This document shows, one piece after another, positions 45,278 through 56,000 of a DNA stretch of 64,000 nt. The notes below the pieces were generated by a model. That model worked only from the letters and a program-made list of their open reading frames with translations. It was not told the origin of the DNA and did no database searches. Origin of the DNA: Hemileia vastatrix (taxonomy: Eukaryota; Basidiomycota; Pucciniomycetes; Pucciniales; Zaghouaniaceae); assembly GCA_030280995.1 (NCBI GenBank), contig JASXTE010000005.1:29370501-29434500 (forward strand), read 5' to 3'. Position 1 is the first letter of the stretch, and every line of letters starts with the position of its first letter. A program made the translations under genes and the position numbers.

Positions 45278-45885
45278 ATGGGTCCTTGCCAATACTGCAT
45301 TGATAATAATCTAATCTGCATCATCACACCTCCTGTCCATCCATACAGAACGTCCTGTGATGTCTTCCAATCCAGAAAGAAGACCTGCTACAGACCTGGT
45401 TCATTATCTTCTGCAACAGATTCACCTCCACCTCAACCTGGTCCATCTTCTACCAGCTCCAAAAGATCTAGGCCATCCATCCTTATACCCAGATTAATCA
45501 AAAAGCTTCACCCTTCCCAGAAGAGTGCCACAACCCATAAAACAACCAGTTCCACCATCCCTGGTCCATCTGATGGTAAAGAACTTTCATTTCTTCCTTC
45601 AACTTTAAAACTGATGACTTCTCAGTTCCACCATCTTCTGATAGTGATGATAACAATGTAGGATCCATTGCACCACCAACACCAAACCACTTGTCCACTA
45701 TCAAGGCCAAGTTCCAACAACACAAATCTCAACAGAAACAACTTCTGCTTCACTACTTTCAATCCACTCCTGCTAGAGATCCACAGGAAATTGAGAACAG
45801 AAGACACCTCATTCACCAGTTAATGGATAATTCTGAACACTTCATTTCATCTCTAGTTTCCCTCTGTAATTCCACTAGTACTTGA
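45278..45885 (+). CDS. Antisense zinc-cluster gene, second family-A copy
   Basis: Exon 1 is 45278-45575, the intron 45576-45625 (GTAAAG, CTGAT, TTCTCAG), and exon 2 45626-45885. Spliced, it is an uninterrupted 185-codon frame. The N-terminus has CQYCIDNNLIC, 12 residues, then CDVFQSRKKTC, so the fifth Cys of the cluster is Phe here (45365-45367). A Pro/Ser-rich linker with SKRSRPSILIPRLIKKLHP follows, then an acidic SDSDDNN stretch and a C-terminal charged helix with KAKFQQHKSQQKQLLLHYF and EIENRRHLIHQLMDNSEHF. The intron is at the same place as in the copy starting at 32374, which supports genuine plus-strand splicing. It lies 84 bp inside the LTR and opposite in strand to gag-pol. A nuclear regulator or chromatin-binding role is possible; nothing direct shows it. 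Confidence 0.65.
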
Positions 45886-45945
45886 GTTTGATTCTGAAAG
45901 GAAAAATTGACCACACCCTCTATAGGATGTAACCACAAACAACCC

Positions 45946-46445
45946 TCAGTTTTAAGTCTTGGGGGACCATCCTCATTTTATAGTCTTGGGGGACTCAAAA
46001 TCCCTCAGTTTAAAGTCTTGGGGGACTCAAAAACCTAAATCAAAAACCCAGAACCAGAGATCAACCACATTAAGACTATAGAAAAAACTATCTTTATGGG
46101 GTAGTTGTGAATAGAGCTGCCAGCCCATAAATTACCCCCAAACTTACCTTTGCTAAATTTGGAGGCTCCCCCTGTGGATACCCTCCATTAATCTTTCAAA
46201 ACCAACTCCAACAACAAAACCTATTCCTCAGTTTATAGTCTTGAGGACTAAACCAACAACCATCCTCAGTTTAAAGTCTTGGGGGACTAACACAGTGTTC
46301 AGTTTAAAGTCTTGAGGGACTAATCTTGATAAAGTCTTGAAACCAGCCAGTTTAAAGTCTTGGAGAACTACCAGAAACCCGATTTCAATTTAAAGTCTTG
46401 GTGGACTGCTCATGATACCAGATTTCAGCTTAAAGTCTTGATGGA
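45946..46445 (+). repeat. About ten short direct repeats, AAAGTCTTGGGGGACT type
   Basis: Copies of CAGTTTAAAGTCTTGGGGGA, more or less changed, occur near 45946, 45976, 46006, 46224, 46266, 46298, 46330, 46346, 46384 and 46424, about 30-40 bp apart within two clusters. Between the clusters (46080-46200) is a single block related to the 257-bp repeat of 41340-42005. It lies directly downstream of the zinc-cluster gene. Confidence 0.75.
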
Positions 46446-46568
46446 CTGAAGGAATTTTGCATAAAATAGACGCAGCCAACTTCATAGAGAATACCTCTAC
46501 ATCCAACCTGCTGAACTCCCACCTTAACTTTATTATCTACCCATCACTGACAAAAATCTCCTTCCTAT

Positions 46569-46828
46569 CACTACGCAATATAGGGGGTGGACTTGCTAGC
46601 AAGTCCTCAACCTGAACTCAGATGGAACTCAGATGGAACTCAGACTGAACTCAGACTGAACCATACTGAACTCTACTTGAACACCCACCTAAAACTGTTC
46701 TGCTGAGTGGTGTTCATCCCTGATTGTATGGTTCCTTTATCAATAGCTCAATGTGTGTTCAATCTATGGTGAGTTTGGGTCCAAGGTTGCGGACTTGCTA
46801 GCAAGTCCGCCCCCCATATTGTGTGGTG
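46569..46828. mobile_element. CACTA-type MITE, 260 bp
   Basis: Terminal inverted repeats of about 45 bp: the left end starts CACTACGCAATATAGGGGG and the right end, read inward, starts CACCACACAATATGGGGGG. Both continue into the palindrome GGACTTGCTAGCAAGTCC. The 3-bp target duplicate TAT flanks it (46566-46568 and 46829-46831). CACT ends and a 3-bp duplicate are typical of the CACTA (En/Spm) superfamily. The inside has four tandem GAACTCAGAYTG-type repeats and no coding, so it must be mobilised by a partner element. It lies 35 bp before the ATG of the next gene, in what looks like its 5' untranslated region or an intron. Confidence 0.78.
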
Positions 46829-46862
46829 TATCTCTTTCCATCATCTTTTCTCACCACAGATC

Positions 46863-48436
46863 ATGGCTGGATCCCCTGATGTTGACCCCTCTACTCTTCC
46901 TTGCTTCACTGCTCCCAAGGACTATGCCTGTAAACAGTGCATCCACATGTGCAGACCTTGCACATTCACTCTTCCAACTCCTGAAGCCAAATTCTACAAC
47001 AGGGCTTGTTATTCTTGCTACTCAAAAAGAAAAAATGTGACAGAGATGCCAACTACCCTATTCCTCCTCCTTCACCTACTCATAAATACATCTCCAGATC
47101 CCCTACCAGATCCCTAGAGCTTGATCCTTTCTCTTCCTCTTTATCTTCAGCGCCTTCCAGAAGATCCAGAAGTTCAGCTTCCAGAACTCTTCCTAAAAGA
47201 CCAGCCTTAGCTTCCCAAGAAACTGCTTTTATCTCTGCTAAATTAGCTCCAAAAGCTTCAAAATAAGCTCCTAGGCTTCCAGACCGCGTCCAGGCCGCCC
47301 TCCCGCCTCACTAGACAGTGAAAATCAGGCTCAAAACCTCCAAAAACAACCAGAAAACAGCTAAATTTAATCAATCAACGAAAGCAACTCTATGCAATTA
47401 CCTCCCACTGCTCCCAGAGAAATGCAGCCAACCCTTCCAAGGTCCAAAAACTCCAAATTTTCTCAAACTTCTAGTAGACCTGCCAGAGGACCCCAGCAAG
47501 AAACTTGAGCACCCAACACTGCACCCAATCAACAACTTTGTCCCCAGTTAAGACAACAAAACTACACCTCTCCTCTGTCAGCCAACAATTCTTCTGACAG
47601 TTCCATCCCTTCAAAAGCTCCATCCAGAAGAGATCAATCAGCTTACAAATCACCCTCTCCTGCTCCATCTTTTAACAACCCTGGTACTCCATCACCAGCA
47701 CCTCCTCCAGCTTAATCCAACAGAAATATCAACCACAACAACAACAACAATCCCGCTGCTCCAACTAGGCCCCAGGAACATCAGCCTCCTAGTTCACCTT
47801 CTCAAAATCTTTCAGAGGAAGACCAAGAGAATCCATATCTTTCCCTGATTTATCCACCCACTATGACCATTCCAAAATCTTCAGAAGTCCAAATTCGGGC
47901 TTCTTACAAATTTGATGAGCTTCCAATCTGTAAGTACCAAATTAATTCATCCCATTTCTTTAACAAAAATAATCACTGATCCAATTCTTCTTGTCTAGTT
48001 GACACTTCTCCTCCTGAATCTACTATTGGAGTTGGCCAACCTCTAGAAACTTTTTTGAACCTGGATTATGGAGACATGAAAAAAAAACCTAAGCACCATG
48101 TGTTCCAACATGCTAAAAGCCTTTGCCCTCAATGGACATTTGAATGACTTTGAAAAATCCTTGAGAAAGCGCCTGTTGGACGACCACTGGAAGACGTCTA
48201 AGATCATTAAGCACAACTTCCAGCACTCCATTCCTGCCTCTTCTTCTTCCTCCTCTGAACTTCCCTCTAATCCAATTCCTGCCCATTACAATCCATATAA
48301 TCTCTCCAGAAGGATGCACTTCAAAGAACACAGTTCTTCCCACAATCCCAAAAAAAAAAAAAAAAACGACATCATAATCCAGACCAGCCTCCAGAAGCTT
48401 CATCATCCAGACAATGAGCTCCTTCAAAATGATTAA
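46863..48436 (+). pseudogene. Larger zinc-cluster-type gene with frame changes
   Basis: From the ATG at 46863 the frame gives CKQCIHMCRPC, 15 residues, then CYSCYSKRKK. After a slip in an A run near 47028 the sixth Cys follows in KKKCDRD. This is CX2CX6C-X15-CX2CX6C with the basic half second. A long Ser/Pro/Arg-rich part follows (RRSRSSASRTLPKRPALASQ) with a stop at 47264-47266, then an Asn/Pro-rich part and YPPTMTIPKSSEVQIRASYK. A 69-nt intron, 47930-47998 (GTAAGT to TGTCTAG), joins in phase to DTSPPESTIGVGQPLETFLN. After another slip in an A run near 48080 come NGHLNDFEKSLRKRLLDDHW and a Lys-rich end stopping after 48436. Slips in two homopolymers and two stops argue for decay, although sequencing error in A runs is possible. 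Function unknown; the layout echoes the smaller antisense genes. Confidence 0.5.
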
Positions 48437-48689
48437 AAAAAATATAATTATAAATAAATAATAAAAACAATTAACCACTATAAATTCACAATTTTTTTTT
48501 TTAAATCTACTAATATACTAAAATTAAAAATTGATAAATAAAATAAAATAAAAATAAATGAAGTAAAATAAAATATAAAAAATAATACAAATGGTATCCC
48601 CCAGCCAATTGATGAGCTGATCCCCTGATACCTTGCCCACATCCAAGTGCCCGTTGATGTGGGTACACCTTAAAAAAATTTAAAAAAAA
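48437..48689. other. AT-rich stretch with two small hairpins
   Basis: Low-complexity A/T, then two adjacent inverted repeats near 48594-48670: GGTATC with GATACC, and CCCACATC with GATGTGGG. No gene seen. Confidence 0.5.
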
Positions 48690-49025
48690 TTTGAAAAGAA
48701 AAATTAGCCGTATTGAATGGTACTAAGCACTTAAACCTAAGACTTAATTTTAGCCCATAAAACGCAAAAAAAAAATTAAACATCTATCTTTTAAAATGAA
48801 AAATGAGAAATAATACCTCAAATAATTAGAATATAAAAAATGTCATTAAGACATAAAATCTAGAGAAAAACTGGGGATTTCCAATAGTAATACCCACATC
48901 CCCGCAGTCCCAATATTGATTGAATAATTCCAGAAAAACACCCAATTATTGAACAATTCCATTTAAGAAATATCAAAACAACGCCAAACAAACCAACAAA
49001 GGGCTCCACCAATGTTGAAAGACCA
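48690..49025 (-). repeat. Truncated family-A LTR
   Basis: 336 bp matching the last third of the LTR at 31191-32290 at most positions and ending GACCA at 49025. It is clearly closer to that LTR than to the one at 44124-45194. Its left two-thirds are gone. I read it as the 5' LTR of the outer family-A element. Confidence 0.75.
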
Positions 49026-49250
49026 CACCGTGTTTTCTGTAGCTAAAAAACATACACTCATCACATTTAAATTTACATTTTGTCAAAATTATTTCATTTT
49101 CAAATTTATTTAAAGGGAACCATAATGTGCACCACCTATTTCTAAAATATGAACCTCCCCACCATATTAAATTGGTAGATTTTTAATTGTGCAGTTTTTT
49201 TGCCCTGACCTTCTTCCTGATCTTACTTGGCTCAAAATATCAAAACATGG

Positions 49251-50053
49251 CCAATGTTGCTGAAAGCAACATTTGGTTTTGTTTTGATGTGCAACAATGG
49301 AAGCCGTTTCTAACCGGCTGCAGAGCGTTGTATATCTTATTTGTTATTTTTATTTATTTATGTATTTTAATTAGAAATTTTACTTTTTCTTGCAGCCAGA
49401 TTACTACTGGCTGCTTTTTGGAAGCCTTAATTTATGACCCAAGCCTTTGAAATTGGCTTGGGTCACTTACATTTCAATTTTTTACTTACAACCAGGTTTC
49501 ACTTGGCTGGAAGCATTGCTTTCAGGCAAGCAAAGTTTCTAAAAGCTACTTTGGTTGCTTGCTTTTACATTTGCCACCCTTCCAGCCAATTCACTAGGCT
49601 GGGAGGTGGCCAATCTGTATTCAATGCACGTTGCACACTCGCTTCCGTATTTCATGCAGCTGACTTGAAATCAGCTGCATGAGATATGAACAGCACATGC
49701 AATGCATCTTGCATGCAGCAGCAATGCGGGTTGCATGTGCTTTATGCAGTGCATTGCACAGCCAGAAAAAAACTGGCTGTGCAATGCACACAGAGCAACC
49801 AAAGTCCCTGCAAGGGAGTTTGGTTTCTAAAATGAAAGCGATTTTCACCACCAGGTGCAATCTGGTGGGGAAGTGAGAGAAAAGTTAAACCGAAGTTATT
49901 TGAAAGCAAATTTGGTCTTAAAAACATTAAAAATCATAAAAAAAAATGAGAAAGGTAGAAAAAAACTAAAAAAAAAAATTAAAACATGAGAATAAGAGAA
50001 AAAATAAGTCCTAGCAATACCAAAAACCCAAGCCAATTTCTCTTGGCTTGGTT
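49251..50053. repeat. Array of about a dozen consecutive, different hairpins
   Basis: Closely following inverted repeats with short loops: 49251-49275 (10 bp, one bulge), 49302-49319 (5 bp), 49392-49414 (8 bp), 49435-49465 (11 bp), 49525-49562 (11 bp, bulged), 49573-49610 (12 bp in two parts), 49652-49682 (12 bp), 49692-49741 (11 bp), 49749-49789 (17 bp, 7-base loop), 49797-49825 (12 bp, one mismatch), 49848-49868 (7 bp) and 50029-50050 (8 bp). Most stems share CAGCC/GGCTG or TTGCAT words but differ otherwise. Composition is richer in G and C than the surroundings. Open frames of 60-98 codons on both strands here are by-products of the symmetry. Confidence 0.75.
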
Positions 50054-51513
50054 ATTTAATAATAATTTTTGTAATACATTAAATTCAAAATTCAAACACC
50101 ATAAAATATATAAAACTTTTTTATATGAATATCATAAAATTAATTTACCCCTTTCTTATAATTATATTTATAATTTTGTTTTTTAATTTTTGACTTTTAA
50201 ATAACTTTTTGGAAATCCAAAATTAAATTTTCATTTTAATTTTTTATTAAGGTAAAATAAATTATAAATTTGACATTTTGTAATTAAATAATGAAAAAAA
50301 ATTTAAATTTATTAAAAAAAAATTTTTGTTAGAGGAATATTAATATTTTAAGGATAGAAATACTGTGCAAATTGTTAGTAAAGAAAATTATATTTTTTAT
50401 TGTGAGGGTTTATTACTATTTTTGTAAATATTTTTCAAAAACATTCATTAAATACTGAATTAAATTACTTTATAACTCAAATTTTTTGTAAAATAATTAA
50501 AATTGAAATAATAATATTGTTATATTTGATATAAAATTTGAACTGGTAATATTAATGTATCTTTAAGTAAATTTGAAAATCATTAAAAAAGACCATGTTG
50601 ATAAGTACTTCATTTTTGATATTCAATGGTTATATGTATATCTTATATATATTTCTTGAGTGTTATTTTTATATACACTCAATAAAATTTGTAATATACA
50701 ATCCCATTTAATCATTAATTATTGGTCAACTTTGTTATAACAACTTCATATTTAATACCAGCCACTAGTATTTAGTTTTTAATTTAAAGCCAAATATAAT
50801 ATGAGAGTATCCTTATTTTGTCTGGATGTAATTAACATCAATAAAATACCATAAATGAGTGGGTAATTAATTACAATAAATAGTTGAAGAATAACCTATA
50901 AGAAATGATAAGTATATAAAAAAGAGTACATTAAAAAAATATACTTTTGAATTTTTTTTGATATAATTTGGGTAGTTAAACTAAAATTTAAATTATCAGA
51001 CTTAAAAATGGAAAAAATCTAAAAGTGTTGGTTATATAATAAGCCTCATATAAAAAAAAGGTTAAAAAATCTACTATGTAACTAAATTATTAAATATTGA
51101 GTTATTATTAATATTGTTAAAAAACTTCTTTAACAATTATAATGAAATATAAATGTGAAATTAATGGTGGGATAGTAGTAAGACTTTGTTGAAACACTTT
51201 AATTTATACATTCTTTCAGCTATGTTCAGATAAAAAAATTGGTAAAATTTTATAATAAAATCTAGTTTATAGTGATGCAGTTTTATTTAGATCAAGAATA
51301 AATTTTTCTGAGGAAAAACTAATTAAATTGAGATATGGCCATCTCCTTTCAAGAGATAGAATAATGATAAAAATTTGAAAAAAATTATAATAAGTATTCT
51401 TAATCACCATTTTTGAAAAGTCTCTAGAAAAATTATATTATAATATATCATTCATTTATTACATCATATGGAGCATCAACTTGAAGTAGTGATGGGCAGC
51501 TTTGAACTTATGT
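50054..51513. other. AT-rich sequence without recognised features
   Basis: Very AT-rich and without a credible frame. No repeat, inverted repeat or LTR edge was noticed until the solo LTR at 51514. Confidence 0.5.
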
Positions 51514-53014
51514 TGTCAGCCTGTATATCTCCAGGACTGAGTAAAAAGTAACTATAAGTTATGTTAAACACATGAACTATACATGGGAATAATAAATGAG
51601 AGTACACAAATAGTATACATAAGTAAAATTATGATAATACACAAAAAATGCCATTATAACACCTTATATACACGCATATATCCACCTTTAATAGGTCTTA
51701 TGTACTTAATATTAAGTTGGAGTATGTTAGGGTAATCTTAAGAACCTTAAGTATAAGGCTACATAATTTTTAAGTACACTTAAAGCTGTTATATTCATTG
51801 TTTTATGCAAAAAACAAGAAATGCGCTTTATTTCACTTAAAAGTTGACTATATGCGCTATAAAATTGAGAATATCAAAATTGCGCTTTGACAGATCAATT
51901 GGGCTCATTTAGAACTATTGATTTGGCTATTTAAATGCATAAAAATAACACTTTTCAAATTTGGTGTTTTTTATGCCAGAAATGGCTTCTGTGTACTGGC
52001 CACATACTGCCTGCTTTTTTCCCGTGTGAATAGCTTCATTTTTAGCAAAGTTAGCTTTTTCACACTATAATTACCCCACATTCTACGCCCACTGTGGGGA
52101 AACACACTAAAATAGGCGACAGGCGCTTATTTAGTGTCCTAGCTTAATTAATAATGCATTGACCCTGTTTATATGCACTAATTTCATTAATAACCTCACT
52201 CTTGGCACTTTATTTCATAACCACGCTTAAATTAGCCTAATTTTAGTCAAGGATTTACCCATGCAAGAGCCTGCCAAGAACTGCATGTAGTTACCCCACA
52301 TCTCACACCCTTTTTTGGGTTTCTAGGTGGTTTCTCAGTCAATTTTGGTCATTTTTGAATGGGAATTTCACATAGTATAATGTCAGGATTAGCCCCATTA
52401 TTTCTACAGTCAATCCCCCTTATTATTAAGCTATTATTAACCTTAAAAAGTCTCTTTTAGTCCTTAATATTATTGTTTTATACGCATATACTCTCTTTTT
52501 GTCTTTTTCTTTAATTTTGATGGATTTCCCTTATTATTTCAGGATTTTGGCGGTTATTACTCTTCTAATTATGTCATGGGTCACTGGGAATGTTGATGGG
52601 AATGTCTATTAGTCGTTTAGAGGCGTGATTAACTGTGTATTGGGTGGTACATCAAGGGAATCATTGGGGAACTCAGTGTGTATAAAAGGAGGAGGTTTTT
52701 GGGTTGTATTTCTGCATTCTTTATCATTACAATTTAACCAATATAACCAAACCAATTACAATACATATCAATTAGTACTTTTATAAGACTTTTGAATAGT
52801 ATCTGAATTTATATAATCTATTTTTCTACCAACTATAAAGATTGTAAGCCATATAAAAGATTAGTGAGAATTATATTACTGAGACCTTTATATTTGATTA
52901 TATTTTACAACTTAGTGGATTAGTACTACAGTATTCATACAGGACCATTTAAATCTTCTAGACAACTGACCATTCAAGCTAGTTCACGTCCTTGTACTTG
53001 ACCCTAGCCTGACA
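51514..53014 (+). mobile_element. Solo LTR, 1501 bp
   Basis: Begins TGTCAGCC at 51514 and ends GCCTGACA at 53014, with the exact 5-bp target duplicate TATGT at 51509-51513 and 53015-53019. Its TATA box gives plus orientation. The ends resemble G1 (TGTCAG/CTGACA) but the body does not, so it belongs to a different family. No internal region is present, the usual result of recombination between two LTRs. A hairpin CCCCACA/TGTGGGG lies at about 52074-52099. Confidence 0.85.
52681..52689 (+). promoter_or_regulatory. TATA box in solo LTR
   Basis: TATAAAAGG, about 330 bp from the LTR end, followed by a less AT-rich stretch and a TTTCTGCATTC start-like region. Assignment by motif and position only. 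Confidence 0.5.
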
Positions 53015-56000
53015 TATGTTCTGAAAAACAAAAAAGTTAAAAAATATATAGTTATACTAATGAAAAAGCCAAAAATAAAAATACTATTATAAATTAATAA
53101 AATAAAACTAAATAATTTTTATTCTGCTCTCATGATTCAAGGGTACTTACTATGTATGAATATCCACATGTTAAATATAAACCTGCTTTACGACTAGTTT
53201 ACAGGTAGAGCTATAAAGTTTCCTTAAATTCTAAAAATAACTTATGCATTTTACTAAATATTTCTTTCTTGTTTTATTTCCAAAGCTGTTAGAGTTGCTT
53301 AATTAATACTGCTATCTTTATTGTAAGATATATAATTTTTTTAAATACATGATTTATTGTTTCAAAAATTATATTATAAAGTTAAATCATTTATATCATT
53401 TTCTAAAGCTTCATTGTTGAAGACACTACTCCATTTTCTAATATTTAACAAATATATAAAATGTTAAGAAAAATTTTTAGAATTTTCTTTTTGAGAGGGT
53501 CAAAATATATTGTGAAGATTTTTATCTAGAAATTCTTGTACTCTAAAACCAAATAATTTTCTCCCTTAAGTAAGCCTTTTCAAAAATATGAAAATATAAA
53601 CAAGAATATTAACTTATCTTATTTTTATTTTCTGTACTGAAATTTTTAGTTCAATCCCTATTTTTATATGACATTATTATAAAACCATGGTTAAATGCTA
53701 CTATATAATTAATTTTTATTATATATATATATGAAATATTAAGAAGGTCATCCTTTTTTATTTACTTGAATAAATGGCTCACTTATAATTCCCGACACTT
53801 ATTAATGTTTCCCAAACTCAATAACAAATTTCTCATATGAAATATTAGCTTCTAATATAAGCAGTTTAACTATAGCTGATATTTAACATGATATTTTTTT
53901 TTAGATTAAGCTAAAATTAAACAAAAGGAGCAATCAAGCATATGTGTACAAATGGTAACCATATATTACCTAGAGGATTGTGAAATTAACTCATCAGAAT
54001 GGTTTAAGTATTAAAATAAATTGAGGTCCTTGTTTTCTTGTATTTGAAACTAATTAGGAAATTATTCTAAAAATATATTTTAGTGTGTATCATGCTTAAA
54101 AAGTTGGAAATATGATTTTTAAGAATTTTGAGTTTCTTATATGAGATACCAAGCTCTGGTTTACATTGTTTCAAGTAGAATAGAATTTTAGTATTAGAAA
54201 TTGAAAGCAATGAACCATTATCTGATTTTAATTGTGTTCAACTTATAGAATGATTAAATAAAATTAAACATTATTTAAATCAAAAAGGTTTAAAAGATAT
54301 TTAGAATTTTACAAAACTCAACATTTATTAATATTTGATTTGAAAACCAACTATGATGTACACTCACTAAAAATAATCAATCCCAATTTTAACATAATTT
54401 ATCAATCCAAAAATAATGATTCAATTAACATAAAAATATATATTATTTCAAAAACAAATCTCTAGATTTAAAATATTATGTTTTAATCAAAAGTTGATAC
54501 AAAACTTTAATGCAATAAACTCTCATAAAAAATTAAAAAATAGAATATCAGAACAAGTGATTTCTGCAAAAAAAAACTACAAACTATTGTAGATAAAGCA
54601 TAAAAATAAGTCAATTTTTTAAAAAAAATGATCTATCAATATTTATTTTTGTTAAAAAAATCAAAAACATTTTTAAGCTTGTTTTTTATAATAAGGTTAA
54701 AATCCACTAAAAATTATCTAAAGGTGGCAAAATATGTCAAAAATATGTTGAATTTTGTGAGCCAAAAATCAACAATTTTGTATCATTTCTCGTTGTTCTA
54801 TGACTTTATTCTACCCTTTTTATCTGATTTTTCCAGTATTACTTTGCTATGTTCACTAGTTTTGAAGTTAAAATTAACAAATGTTCATTATATTTGATAA
54901 TATGAAAAATAACTCAAACTTTTATAACTAAAAAATAAGATTTTGAAACTCCTTCTTTCAATAAATGATTGAAGAAATTTTCAGTTTATTTGAGTAATGA
55001 TTTTTAGAATAACATAAAATTTGAAATTCACAAGGACTTATTTCCAGGGACTATAATTATTTACTTGTGTAATACATAAGCTACTTATCAATGATGTAAA
55101 ACATCAAAAAAGTAAGTTATAGTTATAAATCTACAGATTATACTGTGTCTGGTATATATATCTTCAATAAATCTTTTAAACTTATCTTAACTTACCACAC
55201 AATAGGACATCATTATATTAAAAAAGGAAAAAATTTTATGATGATATCATAAAGAATAATAACTATGGATTGATATTCCATAAAAATGGATAATAAAATT
55301 TTAAGAGAATCTAAATCAGTATTCTTTCATCAAAATATATCCATTTGTCTTTATAATTTATTACAAAATTTTTTTTTGAAAGTTGAATCTTTATATCTAA
55401 TGTCAAAACCCCTATTAAGCTCCCTCTTAGGATTTTTAAGTAATTATATATATATATATATATTATTTATCAAAAATTGAAATAAAAAATAATAAAAAAA
55501 ATGATTTTTCCACCATTAATTATTTAAATATAGAGTATTTTCAGAATGCATTGTGGTTACTTGTGAAGGTTAGAAGTTTTGAAATTGGATTTATGAGTTT
55601 TTAGAAGAGCAAATATTTTAAAATTCTCTCATAAATATTTATTTCATAGTTTCAAATGTTGGAATCTACAAACTGATGGGATTTAAAGTTATATTGAGAT
55701 TTAAAATCTGTTTTCTACTCAAGTAAAATAAAATGAAATGATGATATCAAAATTTAAATTAATTTTAAATTTTTGATATGCTCTATCTTCAACTTTATTG
55801 ATAGTGCATCAAAAATTTACTAATATTTCTTTCCTACATCACTTTTTACATAAAAGAGAGTTTTATCATTTTATGCATTTAAGATTGCTTATATAAAATT
55901 AACATCTATGTCAACTGTTTATGATTATTAATCTATATAATAAATTTTTTAATAAGAAAAAATAACATCAGTATATACCGACTTTGAAATTATATAATTT

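Larger units (their letters stand above)
31191..49025 (-). mobile_element. Family-A LTR retroelement with three nested insertions
   Basis: The left LTR (31191-32290) and the truncated right LTR (48690-49025) are more like each other than either is to the second family-A LTR at 44124-45194, so I pair them. Between them lie the antisense zinc-cluster gene (exons at 32374 and 41111), tandem repeats (41340-42005), and RNase H plus integrase on the minus strand (42084-44123). The G2 chromovirus, a second family-A copy and a MITE are inserted inside. Reverse transcriptase, protease and gag of this element are missing. The flanks TACCA (31186-31190) and CACCG (49026-49030) would match as a target duplicate only with two changes, so the outer boundaries are less certain than for the other elements. 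Confidence 0.6.

Noticed and set aside
44118..49030. CACCG at 44118-44122 and 49026-49030 as a target duplicate joining the LTRs at 44124 and 48690
   Set aside because: It is offset by one base from the LTR start, and the LTR remnant at 48690-49025 is much closer to the LTR at 31191 than to that at 44124.
49187..49927. Several open frames of 60-98 codons on both strands
   Set aside because: They overlap the hairpin array; inverted repeats keep stops out symmetrically. No protein similarity noticed.
54628..55480. Short plus-strand frames in AT-rich DNA
   Set aside because: Low-complexity Leu/Ile/Phe/Lys translations without splice or domain signals.
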